Shown: positions 40,234-50,591, counted from the first letter of the stretch. The stretch: 50,591 bases of DNA from Bailinhaonella thermotolerans (GCF_003594875.1 NZ_QZEY01000030.1:394-50984), one strand, 5' to 3'. Numbers and translations: made by a program. The notes: generated by a model not told the origin, from the sequence alone.

Positions 40234-41079
40234 ATGACCGACATCGCCGTCACGGGGGCCACGGGCGAGGTGGGCGGCCGCGTCGCGCGGCGGCTCGCGG
40301 CCGCGGGGGTGCCGCAGCGGCTCGTGGTGCGCGACCCCGGCCGCGCCCCGTCGCTGCCGGGGGCCGAGGTCGCCGTGGCGGAGTACGGCGACCGCCGGGC
40401 TCTCGCCGAGGCGCTGCGCGGGATCGGCACGCTCATGCTGGTGTCGGCCACCGAGTCGCCCGACCGGTCCCGGCTCCAGACCGAGACCGTCCAGGCGGCG
40501 GTGGACGCCGGCGTGGAACGCGTCGTCTACACCTCGTTCCTGGGCGCGGCGGCCAACGCCACGTTCACGTTCGCCCAGGACCACTGGGACACCGAGGAGT
40601 ACATCCGGGCCTCCGACGTCCGGTTCACGATCCTGCGCGACAGCCTCTACCAGGACCTGCTGCCCGAGTACGCCGGGGAGGACGGCGTGATCCGCGGCCC
40701 GGCGGGCACCGGTGCGTTCGCGCCGGTCACCCGGGACGACGTGGCGGACACGGCGGTGGCCGTGCTGCTCGGCGGCGACCACGACGGGCTGACCTACGAC
40801 GTCACCGGGCCGGAGCTGATCACGATGGAGGACGTCGCGACCCGGCTGAGCCGGGCCCTGGGCCGTACCATCCGCTACCAGGACGAGTCGGTCGAGGAGG
40901 CGTACGCCTCGCGGGACCGTCTCGGGGCGCCGGACTGGCAGGTCCGGGGCTGGGTGACCTCCTACGAGGCGATCGCCGCCGGGGAGCTGGCGCTCGTCAC
41001 CGACGTCGTCGAACGGGTGACCGGTCATCCGGCCACCGGCTTCACCGACTTCGCGCGCGCCTGGGCCGCGTCCCGGTAA
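40234..41079 (+). CDS. NmrA/HSCARG-like NAD(P)-binding protein
   Basis: 281 residues. The Rossmann loop is VTGATGEVGGRVARRL, followed by RLVVRDPGRAP with arginine after strand 2 (NADP(H) preferred) and YTSFLGAAANATFTFAQDHWDTE. It lacks the SDR Y-x3-K, as usual for NmrA-like redox sensors and quinone reductases (QOR2-like). The C-terminal YDVTGPELITMEDVA ... YEAIAAGE pattern is shared with that group. A GGGGG-type ribosome site precedes ATG 40234. Confidence 0.88.
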   Translation: MTDIAVTGATGEVGGRVARRLAAAGVPQRLVVRDPGRAPSLPGAEVAVAEYGDRRALAEALRGIGTLMLVSATESPDRSRLQTETVQAAVDAGVERVVYTSFLGAAANATFTFAQDHWDTEEYIRASDVRFTILRDSLYQDLLPEYAGEDGVIRGPAGTGAFAPVTRDDVADTAVAVLLGGDHDGLTYDVTGPELITMEDVATRLSRALGRTIRYQDESVEEAYASRDRLGAPDWQVRGWVTSYEAIAAGELALVTDVVERVTGHPATGFTDFARAWAASR

Positions 41080-41095
41080 ACGTCCGCGTTTCTGT

Positions 41096-41110
41096 TTTTC
41101 CGGCGGAAAA
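41096..41110 (+). terminator. Terminator-like hairpin after the NmrA-like gene
   Basis: TTTTCC (41096-41101) and GGAAAA (41105-41110) enclose GGC. It is small but stands in the only AT-rich patch around, 16 bp after the NmrA-like stop. It marks the boundary before the ACP/ketosynthase pair. A TTGACC at 41187-41192 and GATAAC near 41214 might be the latter's promoter, but they are 21 bp apart. Confidence 0.5.
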
Positions 41111-41363
41111 GGCGAGCGATAATCACGGAGGGGCCGCGATCGGCGCGAACGCCTTGACGCGGCGGCCGCGCGGCACGCATGATCTCTTGACCGGCACCGG
41201 CGATCCCGGGCCGGATAACGCACTAAGACGCACGAGACGAGCTCGGATTGACGGCCGTGCGCACGGCCGGTGAACAGCGCTGCCCGCACCCTCTTTCGTA
41301 TTGTCGCCGCCTCCCGTGAACCGGCGGCGAGTCCCCCCGACATGAACGCGAGCGAGGTTTTGC

Positions 41364-41615
41364 ATGAGCCGGGAAGAACTGGACCAGATCGTCTGTGGCA
41401 CCGTCGCCGAGATCCTCGGCCTTCCGGCCTCCGACATAACCCCCGAAGTCAAGCTGGACGAACACGACATCGACAGCCTGGAATGGGCTGAGATCGCCGT
41501 GACCGTCGAGGACAAGGTCGGCAAGAAGATCGACCTCGGGGTGGAGGACTTCCGCGAGCTGACCACGATCGGCGACGCGATCTCGGTGATCGAGCGGGAA
41601 ATGGCGAACGCGTGA
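41364..41615 (+). CDS. Acyl carrier protein
   Basis: 83 residues. The phosphopantetheine serine is S38 in HDIDSLEWAEIAV, with the usual helix-loop layout (IVCGTVAEILGLPASDI ... GVEDFRELTTIGDAISVIE). The stop overlaps the ketosynthase start by GTGA, so the two are a dedicated pair. Together they may make or load a fatty acyl starter for the NRPS encoded opposite, as separate FabF/ACP sets do in lipopeptide clusters such as that for CDA (family knowledge; here inferred from position). Confidence 0.93.
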   Translation: MSREELDQIVCGTVAEILGLPASDITPEVKLDEHDIDSLEWAEIAVTVEDKVGKKIDLGVEDFRELTTIGDAISVIEREMANA

Positions 41616-42841
41616 CCGAGCAGCGCCGGGTCGCGATAACGGGTCTCGGGGTCAAGGCGCCGGGCGGCACCAAGGTGAACGAACTGTTCGACAGCGTGCT
41701 CGCCGGCCGGTCAATGGCCAGAACGGTTCCCGAATTGGCCGAGCGGAACTGCATCACGCAATTCGCCTGCAAAATCGACGGATTCGAGCCGGAGGCCTAC
41801 TTCACGGCCCGGGAATTGCGTCAGCTCGATTTCTCGACGCGCATCGGCGTGGCCGCGGCGGCCGACGCGATCGAGGACGCCGGCTGGGACGGCGCGGACT
41901 CCGAGCGCGCGGGCGGCTACGTCGGCACCGGCGGCAGCACCATCGCCGCGCTGGAGACGCTGATCCTGCAGTACGCCGACAAGCCGGACAAGGTGCCGAT
42001 CCAGAGCGTCCCCATGCTCATGTCCAGCTCGATCGCCGCCCGGATGGGCATCCGCTTCAAGCTGCGCGGCCCCTGCCACACCCTCGCCACGGCCTGCGCC
42101 AGCGGCGCGACCGCGATCGGCGAGGCGCTGCTGGCGATCCGGCGCGGCGTGGTGGACACCGCGCTCGCCGGCGGCGTCGAGGCGCCGATCACGATGCTGG
42201 TCATGAGCGCCTTCGCCAGGTCCGGCGCGATGTCGCAGCGCAACGACGACCCCACCGGGGCCTGCCGCCCCTTCGACGCCACCCGCGACGGCTTCGTCAT
42301 GGGCGAGGGCGCGGCCTTCCTCGTCCTGGAGGAGTGGAGCCGCGCCGAGGCCCGGGGCGCCCGGATCTACGGCGAGCTCGCGGGCTACGCCGCCAACTCC
42401 GACGCCCTGCACATCGTCGCCCCCGACGAGGAGGCGCGCGGGGCCGAGGCCTGCATGCGCGCCGCGATCGCCGACGCCGGGCTCACGCCGTCCGGCATCG
42501 GCCACGTGAACTCGCACGGCACCAGCACCCAGGCCAACGACCGCGCCGAGGCCCTGGCGATCAGCCGGGTCTTCGGGGACCACCGGCCGCCGGTGACGGC
42601 GACCAAGGGCGTGACCGGCCACCTGATCGGCGGCGCGGGGGCCCTCGAAGCGGTCATCGCGACCCTCTCGGCCCGGACCGGCCTCATCCCCCCGATCGCC
42701 AACTACACGAGCGGCCCCGAGGCGGAGCTGGTGGACCTGGTCGCGGGCTCCCCGCGCCAGACCGCGCCGGCCCCGGTCATCAGCAACTCCTTCGGCTTCG
42801 GCGGCCACAACGTCTCGCTCGTGATCACCCCCGCCCCCTGA
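41612..42841 (+). CDS. Beta-ketoacyl-ACP synthase (FabF/KAS II type)
   Basis: 409 residues. The catalytic triad is complete: C162 (ATACASGATAIGE), H302 (VNSHGTSTQAND) and H337 (TGHLIGGAG). GLGVKAPGG opens the protein and SFGFGGHNVSLV closes it. The decarboxylating Claisen condensation of acyl-ACP with malonyl-ACP is expected. It is not a minimal-PKS alpha or beta pair since only one ketosynthase is present. It converges on the lipase/NRPS operon. Confidence 0.93.
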   Translation: MTEQRRVAITGLGVKAPGGTKVNELFDSVLAGRSMARTVPELAERNCITQFACKIDGFEPEAYFTARELRQLDFSTRIGVAAAADAIEDAGWDGADSERAGGYVGTGGSTIAALETLILQYADKPDKVPIQSVPMLMSSSIAARMGIRFKLRGPCHTLATACASGATAIGEALLAIRRGVVDTALAGGVEAPITMLVMSAFARSGAMSQRNDDPTGACRPFDATRDGFVMGEGAAFLVLEEWSRAEARGARIYGELAGYAANSDALHIVAPDEEARGAEACMRAAIADAGLTPSGIGHVNSHGTSTQANDRAEALAISRVFGDHRPPVTATKGVTGHLIGGAGALEAVIATLSARTGLIPPIANYTSGPEAELVDLVAGSPRQTAPAPVISNSFGFGGHNVSLVITPAP

Positions 42842-42898
42842 GCCGTACGGCCCCGCGGCCGCGCCCTCGCGCCACCCTCCGCCGCGTCTCTCCCCCGA

Positions 42899-42940
42899 TC
42901 ACGCGGTTCCGGTCATCGCCCTGTGCGCGGAACCGCGTGA
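42899..42940. terminator. Perfect 13-bp-stem bidirectional terminator
   Basis: TCACGCGGTTCCG (42899-42911) pairs perfectly with CGGAACCGCGTGA (42928-42940) around a 16-nt loop. It lies between the converging ketosynthase and NRPS/lipase operons. No T-tract follows. GATCACGCGG also occurs, reversed, in the hairpin at 36478-36599. Confidence 0.8.
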
Positions 42941-42965
42941 CCACGGCGAGGGGCCGGGGGCGGGG

Positions 42966-43895
42966 TCAGATGATGATCATCAGGCAGTCGGGCTTGAAGG
43001 TCTTGGGGAGCGGGCCGGGGGTGGCCAGGGCCTTGTTGACGTACTGGAGCATGGCGGGGTCGAAGAGCTCGGCCGTGTGGCCCACGGCGCCGGGGAGCAG
43101 GCCCCGCAGCGGGCAGTCCTTGTGCACCAGGCGGTTCGTGACCTGCTCGGGCGGGCCCTTCATGCCGGTGTCGGCCATCTCCTGCTCCGACTTCAGGCCC
43201 AGGGCGGTGTAGCTGACGCCGGGGTCCACCATCTCGGGCTCGTTCAGGGCCCGCGACAGCTCCGAGCCGGGCCGCAGGTCGGCGCAGAACGGGTGCCCGC
43301 CGCACTGGCGGGACAGGGCCGGGCTGTAGGAGTGCTGCGGCGTGCCCAGCGTGATCAGGTCGTCCACCCGCGAGGCGCCCTCCTCCAGCCGGGTGTACGC
43401 CCGGGCCACGACGCCGCCGAGGCTGTGGGCGACGATGGACACCTTCTCCGCGCCGGTCGCCTCCAGCACGCCGTCCACGAACGTGCGGAGCCGGGCGCCG
43501 GACTCGCGGACCGGGCGCTCCCAGGAGTAGTCCAGGGAGAAGACGCAGTGGCCCTGTTTGCGCAGGAACGGGGACATGGACAGCCAGGGGATCCGCCCGC
43601 CCGAGCCCGCCCCGTGGACCAGCACCACCGGGGCCTTCCCGGCGGGCTTGCAGGCCCAGTCGTTGGCCCGGGACAGGTCCGGGGTGGCCAGCGCCTGCGC
43701 GGCGGCGATCTTGTCCTGGTCGGGCTGCCGGTTCAGCGTGAACAGCACCCCGGCCAGGGCGATCAGCGCGAGCCCGCACGCGATGACCGCGATCAGCCGC
43801 GTGACCCGCCCGTCCGGCCGCGGCGGCCGGGGCCGCGCCCGGACCCCGTCGTACGCCCCGGAGCCGCCGGGCGCCGCGGAGCCGTCGTGCGCCAT
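42966..43895 (-). CDS. Membrane-anchored alpha/beta-hydrolase (LipA/EstA-like lipase)
   Basis: 309 residues. A basic N-terminus is followed by one helix (about 33-53), then the hydrolase: VVLVHGAGSGGRIPWL (oxyanion strand), AHSLGGVVARAY with the nucleophile Ser, and later Asp and His (MVDPGVS region and GAVGHTAELFDP). Four cysteines in the outer domain may form disulfides. It is exported and anchored, acting outside the membrane. It starts 4 bp after the type II thioesterase stop, so it is transcribed with the NRPS. Possible roles: hydrolysis of an acylated precursor, self-resistance, or accidental cargo. Confidence 0.88.
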   Translation of the reverse strand: MAHDGSAAPGGSGAYDGVRARPRPPRPDGRVTRLIAVIACGLALIALAGVLFTLNRQPDQDKIAAAQALATPDLSRANDWACKPAGKAPVVLVHGAGSGGRIPWLSMSPFLRKQGHCVFSLDYSWERPVRESGARLRTFVDGVLEATGAEKVSIVAHSLGGVVARAYTRLEEGASRVDDLITLGTPQHSYSPALSRQCGGHPFCADLRPGSELSRALNEPEMVDPGVSYTALGLKSEQEMADTGMKGPPEQVTNRLVHKDCPLRGLLPGAVGHTAELFDPAMLQYVNKALATPGPLPKTFKPDCLMIII

Positions 43896-43899
43896 CCGG

Positions 43900-44649
43900 T
43901 CAGCCCCCTCCGGTCGCGGCGGGCACGCCCAGCCGGGCGCGGATCTCCTCCATCACCAGCTCCTGGGACGGCACGAGGTAGAAGTGGTCGCCGGGCAGGG
44001 CCCGCAGCGCGAACCCGCCCCGGGTCAGGTCGCGCCAGCCTTCCGCCCGCGCGGCGTCCACCTTGGGGTCCTCCGCGCCGATCAGCGCGGTCACCGGCGC
44101 GGCCAGGGGCGGCCCCGGCCGGTGCCGGTAGGACTCGACGGCGCGGAAGTCGCTGCGGACGTACGGCAGGACCAGCTCGCGCATGTCGGGATCGGCCAGC
44201 AGCTCCGCGTCGGACCCGCCCAGCGCCAGCAGCGCCGCCACGAACCCGTCGTCGTCGCGCCCGGCCACCGCCTCGTCCACCCGGTCCGGGTCGTGCGCCG
44301 GCCGCGCCCCGGACACGAACAGGTGCGCCGGGACGGCCCCCCGGTCCTCCAGCAGCCGCGCCGTCTCGTAGGCCACCAGCGCGCCCATGCTGTGGCCGAA
44401 CAGCGCGAGCGGCCGGTCCAGCAGCGGCGCCACCGCCTGGACGACGTGCCGCGCCATGCGCGCGACGTCCTCGACGTACGGCTCGGCGATGCGGTCGGCG
44501 CGGCCGGGGTACTGCACCGCGTGCACCTCGACCGACGGGAGCGCGCGGGACCACGCGCGGTAGAACGCGGCCGACCCGCCGGCGTGCGGGAAGCACACCA
44601 GCCGCCGCGCCGCCCACGGCCGGTTCTCGCCGCAGCGCAGCCAGCTCAC
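43900..44649 (-). CDS. Type II thioesterase
   Basis: 249 residues from GTG 44649 (GTGA overlap with the MbtH-like gene). [22 protein letters not shown], the nucleophile elbow [14 protein letters not shown], an Asp in the GAEDPKVDA loop and the C-terminal His in LPGDHFYLV complete the triad. It removes wrong or stalled acyl groups from carrier domains of the NRPS. It is encoded right after MbtH, the usual order. Confidence 0.94.
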   Translation of the reverse strand: MSWLRCGENRPWAARRLVCFPHAGGSAAFYRAWSRALPSVEVHAVQYPGRADRIAEPYVEDVARMARHVVQAVAPLLDRPLALFGHSMGALVAYETARLLEDRGAVPAHLFVSGARPAHDPDRVDEAVAGRDDDGFVAALLALGGSDAELLADPDMRELVLPYVRSDFRAVESYRHRPGPPLAAPVTALIGAEDPKVDAARAEGWRDLTRGGFALRALPGDHFYLVPSQELVMEEIRARLGVPAATGGG

Positions 44650-44864
44650 GGGCGGGTTCCCTCCATGGCCTCGATCAGGCTCTTGGGCCGCATGTCGGTC
44701 CAGTTGGCCTCGATGTAGTCCAGGCAGGCCTGCCGGGTGTCCTCGCCGTGCGCCACCGTCCAGCCCGCCGGGACCTCGGCGAACGCGGGCCACAGGGAGT
44801 GCTGGTTCTCGGCGTTGACGAGGACCAGGTAGCTGCCGTCGGGGTTCTCGAAGGGGTTGGTCAC
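44646..44864 (-). CDS. MbtH-like protein
   Basis: 72 residues, full length for the family. [30 protein letters not shown], and [14 protein letters not shown] hold the conserved Ser, three tryptophans and the final WTDMRP block. It binds the adenylation domain and is needed for its folding or activity. GTG overlaps the NRPS stop (GTGA), which keeps the two in stoichiometry. Confidence 0.97.
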   Translation of the reverse strand: MTNPFENPDGSYLVLVNAENQHSLWPAFAEVPAGWTVAHGEDTRQACLDYIEANWTDMRPKSLIEAMEGTRP

Positions 44865-47800
44865 GAGGGGGTTCCTTCCATCGGGGGTCCGGGGACCCGG
44901 TCCGGGGTTCCAGCGGGATCGGCGGTTCCAGCGGGATCGGCGGTTCCAGCGGGATCGGCGGTTCCAGCGGGGCGGGCCGCGCCGAGCCTGGCGGCCAGGG
45001 CGGGGCCGATCTCGGCCAGCGCGCCGGGCGTCATCATCGCGTCGTGGGAGCAGTCCACCGGGATGTCCTCGATGATCCCGGTGACGTACGGACCCCAGTC
45101 GGCGGCGGAGCGGTCGTTCCTGATGCGCTGGCGCACGGCGGTGAAGAACACGGCGTCGCCCCGGTAGACGCGGGGCCGGAAGTCGTACGCCGTGCGCATC
45201 GACCGCTCGAAGTTCTCGTAGATGCCGAGGACGTGCCGCTCGTCCAGCCCGGCGAAGGCGTCCCCCTGCTCCCGCAGGAACGCCATCACGTCCTCGACGG
45301 TGACCTCCTCGCCGTCGCGGCGGGGGTAGCCGATGCCGTCGAGCAGCATGCCGAGCACGTCCACCCCCTCGGGCGTGTAGATCTGCTCGGGGTAGCCGTC
45401 CAGGATCGCCAGCAGCGCCACCTCCTCCCCCCGCTCCTGGAGCTCGGTGGCGACCGCGTGCGCGATCAGGCCGCCCAGGGACCACCCCATGAGGTGGTAC
45501 GGCCCGGCGGGCTGGACGCGGCGGATCCGCGCGGCGTAGTCGCGGGCCATCTCCTCGATCGAGGAAGCCGCCTCCCCCGGATCGCCGAGGCCGCGGGCCT
45601 GGAGGCCGTACACCGGCAGGTCGGCGGGCAGGTGCCGGAGCAGGCCGAAGTAGCACCAGGCCAGCCCGCCCGCGGGGTGCGCGCAGAAGAGCGGCGGCCG
45701 GTCTCCGCCGGCGCGCAGCGGGAGCACGAGGGACGCGTCGGCCTCGACGGCCGCCACGTCCATCTGCTCGGCCAGGGCGCGCGTGCGCAGCGCCCGCTCC
45801 TCCAGCACGCCCTCGACGGTCTGGCGGGCGAACAGCTCGCGGACGCCGATGTCGAGCCCGGCCTCGCGGGCCCGGTTGACCAGGCGCATCGCGGTGATGG
45901 AGTCGCCGCCCAGCGCGAAGAGGTTGTCGTCGACCCCCACCCGGGGCAGGCCCAGGACCTCGGCGGCCAGGCCGCACAGGATCTCCTCCTGCGGCGTCCG
46001 GGGGGCGCGTCCCCCCGCGGTGCGCTCAGGGGCGGGCAGCGCGGCCCGGTCCACCTTGCCGTTCGCCGTCATCGGGAGCGCGTCCAGCACGACGACCGCC
46101 GAGGGCACCATGTACTCCGGCAGCGACCGGCCCGCGAACCGCCGTACCTCGGCCTCGTCGACGTCACCCGCGACGTACGCCACGAGGCGGCGGTCGCCGG
46201 GGCGGTCCTCGCGGACGGTCACCACGGCCTGGGCCACCCGCTCGTGCCTGCCGATCACGGCCTCGACCTCGCCCGGCTCGATGCGGAACCCGTGCACCTT
46301 GACCTGGAGGTCCGCGCGGCCGACGTATTCGAGCACGCCGTCGCCGCGCCACCGGGCCAGGTCGCCGGTGCGGTACATGCGCTCCCCCGCCGGGCCGTAC
46401 GGGCAGGCGACGAACCGCTCCGCCGTGAGGCCCGGCCGGTTGAGGTAGCCGCGCGCCAGGCCCGCCCCGGCGACGTAGAGCTCGCCGGGCACGCCCGGGG
46501 GGACCGGGCGCAGGTCGTGGTCCAGGACGTACACCCGGGTGTTGTCGAGCGGCCGCCCGATCGGGGCCCGCCCCCCGGCCAGCTCGGCGGCGGACATGAC
46601 CCGGTACGTCGAGTAGGTCGTGGTCTCGGTGGGGCCGTAGACGTGCGCGAGCAGCGTGTCCGGGCAGGCGGCCAGGACGCGCGCCATGGACGTGGCGGAG
46701 GCCACCTCGCCGCCGGTCGCGACCATCCGCATGGGCGCGAACGCCTCCGGGCGGTCCTCGGCGACCAGGTTGAACAGCGCGGTCGTGAGGAACGCCGCGC
46801 TGACCCGGTGCCGCGCGATCTGCTCGGCCAGGGCGCGCGGCTCCAGCTCGCCGGGCGGCGCGACCACGACCGTGCCGCCGCCCAGCAGCGGCACCCACAG
46901 CTCGTAGGTGGAGGCGTCGAAGGCGTGCGGGGAGTGCGCGAGCACCCGCTCGTGCGCCCCGGTCAGCCAGCGCCGGTCGAACGCGAACTCGACCACGTCG
47001 CGCTGCCGTACGGCGACGCCCTTGGGCCGCCCGGTGGACCCCGAGGTGTACATCACGTAGGCGAGCTGGTCGGGGTGGACCGCGACGCCCGGGTCCCGGT
47101 CGTCCCCGCCGTCCTCCGCCAGGGCCTCGTCCACGACGACGACCCTGGCGGCGTGCTCGAAGCGCCGGTCGGCCATCGCGGCGTCCACGAGCAGGACCGG
47201 GGCCCCGGTGTCGGCCAGCACCCAGGACACCCGCTCGGGGGGATGGCCGTGATGGATCGGGACGTACGCCCCGCCCGCCTTGAGCACCGCCAGCGAGGCC
47301 ACGGCCACCAGCGGCGAGCGCTCCATGAGCATGGCGACGGGCGTCTCCGGCCCGACCCCGAGCGCGATCAGCCGGTGGGCCAGCCGGTTCGCGCGCGCGT
47401 TCAGCTCGGCGTACGTCAGGGACCCGGCGTCCGACGCGATCGCCGGGGCGCCGGGCGTACGGCGGGCCTGGGCCTCGAAGAGCGCGGCGACCGGCCCGGC
47501 GGGGGTCTCGGCGGTGGTGTCGTTCCAGTTCCCGAGGACGCGGCGGCGCTCGGCCGCGTCGAGCACGTCCACCCGGCCGACCCGGGTGTCCGGGGCGGTC
47601 GCGAACGTCTCGACCAGCCGGACCAGGCGGGCGAGCAGCCGCCCGGCCTCCTCCGCCGGGTAGACGTCGGGGCGGTGGTCGAGCCGGAACGCCAGCCGCT
47701 CCCCCGGGACCGCGACGAGCGCGAGGGGGTAGTGCGTGGCGTCCGAGCCGGACGCGCCCGCGAGGCGCAGCCCGCCCGCCTCCACGTCGGCGGCGGCGGC

Positions 47801-50591
47801 GTCCACCGGGTAGTTCTCCAGCACCATCATCGTGTCGAACAGCGCGCCGACCCCGGTGAGCCGCTGGATCTCGGCCAGCCCCAGGTGGTGGTGGTCCAGC
47901 AGTTCGGCCTGTTCGCGCTGGAGCCGGGTGAGCAGGTCGCCCAGGGTCTCGGCGGGGTCCAGCCGCAGCCGCACCGGCAGCGTGTTGATGAACAGGCCGA
48001 TCATGTTCTCCACGCCGGGCAGGTGCGGCGGGCGCCCGGAGACGGTCGCGCCGAACACCACGTCGCCGCGCCCGGTCAGCCGGGCCAGCAGCAGCCCCCA
48101 GGCCGCCTGGACCAGCGTGTTCAGGGTCAGGCCGCGGCTTCGCGCGAACGCCGCCACCGCGCGGGCGCGTTCCTCGTCCAGCTCGGCGATCACGCGCCCG
48201 GGCGGCACCGCCTCCCGCCCGGCGGCCTGCGGCGCGACCAGCGTGGGCTCCTCGACCCCGGCCAGGGCCTCCCGCCACGCCGCGCGCGCCGCCTCGCGGT
48301 CCTGCCGCTTGAGCCAGGCCAGGTAGTCCTTGTACGGCGTCACGCGCGGCAGCCCGGCGTCGTCGCCGTTCCGCAAATACAGCGTGAACAGCTCGGTCGC
48401 CAGCAGCGGCGTGGACCAGCCGTCGAGCAGGATGTGATGGTTCGTGAAGACCAGCCGATGCCGCTCCGGGCCCAGCCGGACCAGCAGGAACCGCAGCGGC
48501 GGCGGCGCGGCCAGGTCGAAGGGCCGTTCGCGTTCCTCGCGGGTGATCCGGTCGGCCTCGGCCGGCCCGTCGGCCGTGACCTCCCGCCACGGCGGCACGG
48601 CGCCGGCGTGCACGAGCTGGAGCGCGCGCCCGCCGGCCCCGTGCCGGAACGAGACGCGCAGGTTGGCGTGCCTGCGGAGCAGCGTCGCGGCGGCGGCCCG
48701 GAGCGCGGCGGCGTCGAGCGGGCCGTCGAGGTCCAGCACGAGCTGGGCGCTGTAGACGTCGGTCCCGCCGAGCCCGGCGTGGAAGAACAGGCCCTCCTGG
48801 AGCGGCGAGAGCGGCCACACGTCGGCCAGGTCGGGCACGGCGGCGGCCAGCGCGTCCAGTTCGTCCTGGGTGATCTCGGCCGCCACGTCGGACGGCGTGA
48901 GCCCGCCCGCGGCGGCCGCGATGCCGCGCAGCGCCGCGAACCAGTGCCCGGCCAGCTCCCGCACCCGCTCCTCCGTGAGCACGCCCTCGGGCCAGGACCA
49001 GGTGGCGGTCAGCTCGGGCCCGGTGGGCAGGTCCCGGGTGAAGGCGTTGACCTCCAGCGAGTGCGCCGCGGGCAGCGCGGACCGGTCGGGGGCGATCGCG
49101 GCGGACTCCGGCGCCGGGGACCAGTCGCCCTGCCCGGCCTCGGCGCGGCCCAGGTAGTTGAAGGCGAGTTCGGGGGCGGGATGGGCGGCCAGCCGGTCCC
49201 GGGTCTCCGCGTTGAGGTGCCGCAGCAGGCCGTACCCGAAGCCGTTGTCCGGGGCGCGCAGCAGGTGCTCCTTGAGCCGCTTCACCACCCGCCCCGCAGA
49301 GGGGCCGCCCGCGCGCAGGTCGTCCCAGTCGAACGGCCCGGCGTCGAGCCGTACGGGGGCGATCGTGGTGAACCAGCCGACCGTCCGGGAGACGTCCAGG
49401 CCGGGGAAGACGTCCTCGCGGCCGTGCCCCTCCAGGTCCACGAGGACGCCGGACTCCCCGGACCAGCGCGTGACGGCGGCGGCCAGGGCGGCGAGCAGGA
49501 CGTCGTTGACCCGCCCGTGGAACCGCGCCGGCACCTCGCCGAGGAGGGGCCCGGTCACCTCGGCGGGCAGCCGGAGCGTGACGGCGCGCTGTGTCGCGGC
49601 CGTGTCCGCCGCCGGGTGACGCGGCCGTGCGGCGGGCAGCGGCGGGGCGTCGCGCAGGGTCTCGGCCCAGTGGTCCAGCTCGGCGACGCGCTCGGGAGAT
49701 GCGGCCTCCTCGGCCAGCCGCCTGGCCCACGTCCGGAACGAGGTGGGCACGGGATCGGGGCGCTGCCCGGTGAGCGCGGTGAACAGGTCGGGCAGCAGGA
49801 TCCGCCAGGACACCCCGTCCACGACGAGGTGGTGGGCCACGGCCAGGAGCCGCCCCGAGGCGCCGGGCCCGGCGTCGAACCACACGAGCTGGAGCATCAC
49901 CCCGGCCTCGGGATCGAGCCGGTCCCGGGCCGCCGCCGACTGCTCGGCGATCAGCGCCTCCAGGTCACCGTCCCCGACCTCGACCCGGCGGACCAGCCCC
50001 GCGGCCTCGACCGCGCCAGGTGGGCGGACCTCCAGCGCCCAGCCCGGGCCCAGCCGGGCGCGCAACAGGTCATGGTGGTCCAGCACCGTCTGGAGCGCCC
50101 CGGCCAGAGCCCCCATGCCCAGGTCGGCGGGCACCTGGAGCAGGACGCTCTGGCTGAAGGTCCGGATCGGGCCGCCCAGGTCGCGGAGCCAGTGCATGAC
50201 CGGGGTCAGCGGCACTTCGCCCACACCCGCGCCCGCCTCCTCGGCCCGGACCTCGGTGCCGTCCGCCACCTGGGCGACCGACGCCAGGGCCTCGACGGTC
50301 TGGTGCGTGAACACGTCCTTCGGCGTGATGATCAAACCGGCCTGCCGAGCCCGCGAGACGAGCTGGATGGCGATGATCGAGTCGCCGCCCAGGTCGAAGA
50401 ACCCGTCCTCGACCCCCACCCGCTCCAGCCCGAGCACCTCGGCGAACAGGTCGCACAGCAGCGATTCGCGCGGGTTCCCCGGTCCCCGGTCGGTCACGGC
50501 GGCGGAGAAGTCCGGCGCCGGCAGAGCCCGGCGGTCGAGCTTGCCGTTCACCGTCAACGGCAACGCCTCCAACGGCACCACCGCGGCCGGG
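44861..50591 (-). CDS. Non-ribosomal peptide synthetase, terminal module (partial, runs off right edge)
   Basis: At least 1906 residues in the window, open at the 5' end. Numbered from the first in-window GTG (50581): end of an A domain (VNGK, 11-14), T1 (S68 in GGDSIIAIQ), epimerisation domain (about 120-560, [23 protein letters not shown]), C domain (about 585-1010, [10 protein letters not shown], expected D-L selective after E), A domain (about 1025-1515; [27 protein letters not shown]), T2 (S1561), and TE (S1701 in GWSLGG, D1728, H1846). So the upstream residue is epimerised to D and the last residue is released by TE, cyclised or hydrolysed. After the TE, a Pro/Ala/Gly/Thr/Asp repeat tail. 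An unusual A-domain stretch reads [15 protein letters not shown] where YVPLDPxYPxER is common. Confidence 0.96.
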   Translation of the reverse strand, partial: PAAVVPLEALPLTVNGKLDRRALPAPDFSAAVTDRGPGNPRESLLCDLFAEVLGLERVGVEDGFFDLGGDSIIAIQLVSRARQAGLIITPKDVFTHQTVEALASVAQVADGTEVRAEEAGAGVGEVPLTPVMHWLRDLGGPIRTFSQSVLLQVPADLGMGALAGALQTVLDHHDLLRARLGPGWALEVRPPGAVEAAGLVRRVEVGDGDLEALIAEQSAAARDRLDPEAGVMLQLVWFDAGPGASGRLLAVAHHLVVDGVSWRILLPDLFTALTGQRPDPVPTSFRTWARRLAEEAASPERVAELDHWAETLRDAPPLPAARPRHPAADTAATQRAVTLRLPAEVTGPLLGEVPARFHGRVNDVLLAALAAAVTRWSGESGVLVDLEGHGREDVFPGLDVSRTVGWFTTIAPVRLDAGPFDWDDLRAGGPSAGRVVKRLKEHLLRAPDNGFGYGLLRHLNAETRDRLAAHPAPELAFNYLGRAEAGQGDWSPAPESAAIAPDRSALPAAHSLEVNAFTRDLPTGPELTATWSWPEGVLTEERVRELAGHWFAALRGIAAAAGGLTPSDVAAEITQDELDALAAAVPDLADVWPLSPLQEGLFFHAGLGGTDVYSAQLVLDLDGPLDAAALRAAAATLLRRHANLRVSFRHGAGGRALQLVHAGAVPPWREVTADGPAEADRITREERERPFDLAAPPPLRFLLVRLGPERHRLVFTNHHILLDGWSTPLLATELFTLYLRNGDDAGLPRVTPYKDYLAWLKRQDREAARAAWREALAGVEEPTLVAPQAAGREAVPPGRVIAELDEERARAVAAFARSRGLTLNTLVQAAWGLLLARLTGRGDVVFGATVSGRPPHLPGVENMIGLFINTLPVRLRLDPAETLGDLLTRLQREQAELLDHHHLGLAEIQRLTGVGALFDTMMVLENYPVDAAAADVEAGGLRLAGASGSDATHYPLALVAVPGERLAFRLDHRPDVYPAEEAGRLLARLVRLVETFATAPDTRVGRVDVLDAAERRRVLGNWNDTTAETPAGPVAALFEAQARRTPGAPAIASDAGSLTYAELNARANRLAHRLIALGVGPETPVAMLMERSPLVAVASLAVLKAGGAYVPIHHGHPPERVSWVLADTGAPVLLVDAAMADRRFEHAARVVVVDEALAEDGGDDRDPGVAVHPDQLAYVMYTSGSTGRPKGVAVRQRDVVEFAFDRRWLTGAHERVLAHSPHAFDASTYELWVPLLGGGTVVVAPPGELEPRALAEQIARHRVSAAFLTTALFNLVAEDRPEAFAPMRMVATGGEVASATSMARVLAACPDTLLAHVYGPTETTTYSTYRVMSAAELAGGRAPIGRPLDNTRVYVLDHDLRPVPPGVPGELYVAGAGLARGYLNRPGLTAERFVACPYGPAGERMYRTGDLARWRGDGVLEYVGRADLQVKVHGFRIEPGEVEAVIGRHERVAQAVVTVREDRPGDRRLVAYVAGDVDEAEVRRFAGRSLPEYMVPSAVVVLDALPMTANGKVDRAALPAPERTAGGRAPRTPQEEILCGLAAEVLGLPRVGVDDNLFALGGDSITAMRLVNRAREAGLDIGVRELFARQTVEGVLEERALRTRALAEQMDVAAVEADASLVLPLRAGGDRPPLFCAHPAGGLAWCYFGLLRHLPADLPVYGLQARGLGDPGEAASSIEEMARDYAARIRRVQPAGPYHLMGWSLGGLIAHAVATELQERGEEVALLAILDGYPEQIYTPEGVDVLGMLLDGIGYPRRDGEEVTVEDVMAFLREQGDAFAGLDERHVLGIYENFERSMRTAYDFRPRVYRGDAVFFTAVRQRIRNDRSAADWGPYVTGIIEDIPVDCSHDAMMTPGALAEIGPALAARLGAARPAGTADPAGTADPAGTADPAGTPDRVPGPPMEGTPS
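44907..44970. repeat. 18-bp tandem repeat at the NRPS 3' end
   Basis: GTTCCAGCGGGATCGGCG is present three times without change (44907-44924, 44925-44942, 44943-44960), then a truncated fourth. On the minus strand it encodes P-A-G-T-A-D repeats after the thioesterase domain. It is probably a variable, non-catalytic tail. Confidence 0.9.

Overview
The window looks like chromosomal DNA of a very high-GC filamentous actinomycete. Supporting signs are the GC-saturated third codon positions, ATGA/GTGA start-stop overlaps, leaderless genes, an XRE(DUF5753)/DUF397/RsbW-type ATPase locus, a DUF4191 gene and an NRPS with MbtH. The heavy use of CCGTACGG-type words would suit a Streptosporangiales/Thermomonosporaceae relative, but I cannot place it further. 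I saw no tRNA, rRNA, insertion sequence, phage gene or CRISPR array.

Layout: (1) 0.4-6.1 kb, two small stress or efflux units. One is marR facing a WrbA-like quinone reductase plus an MFS pump. The other is merR facing a TrxR-like flavoprotein plus a second MFS pump. (2) 6.2-12.9 kb, housekeeping or metabolic genes: DUF4191, a methyltransferase, an MBL hydrolase, a threonine aldolase, and an SDR coupled to a DUF6421 protein that carries an extra N-terminal domain. (3) 13.2-18.4 kb, a minus-strand NarL-family signalling operon. It has three histidine kinase genes and only one response regulator, and the last kinase is a tandem fusion of two kinase modules sharing one ATPase domain. (4) 18.6-22.0 kb, a membrane-anchored pseudo-protease with a zinc ribbon, overlapping a receptor Ser/Thr kinase. 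(5) 22.0-33.5 kb, a catabolic or detoxification region: a hydantoinase/oxoprolinase-type A/B pair, a PrsW unit, a PhyH-phosphotriesterase-P450-SDR operon diverging from an LLM flavin oxidoreductase, and a NIPSNAP-like protein. Three promoters in this region carry the same dyad, CAAGC-N4-GCTTG, so they probably form one regulon whose repressor lies outside the window. (6) 33.6-41.1 kb, a phosphatase, the XRE/DUF397/ATPase locus, a helicase-associated protein, a spermidine-synthase-like protein and an NmrA-like protein. (7) 41.4 kb to the right end, the edge of a nonribosomal peptide cluster. It holds an ACP and a ketosynthase on the plus strand, then converging on them NRPS (E-C-A-T-TE end), MbtH, type II thioesterase and a membrane-anchored lipase on the minus strand. 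The ACP/KS pair suggests a lipopeptide, but this is inference.

The most promising unusual systems are the 3-kinase/1-regulator operon with its double-module kinase, the shared-operator regulon at 22-33.5 kb, and the pseudo-protease/Ser-Thr kinase pair.
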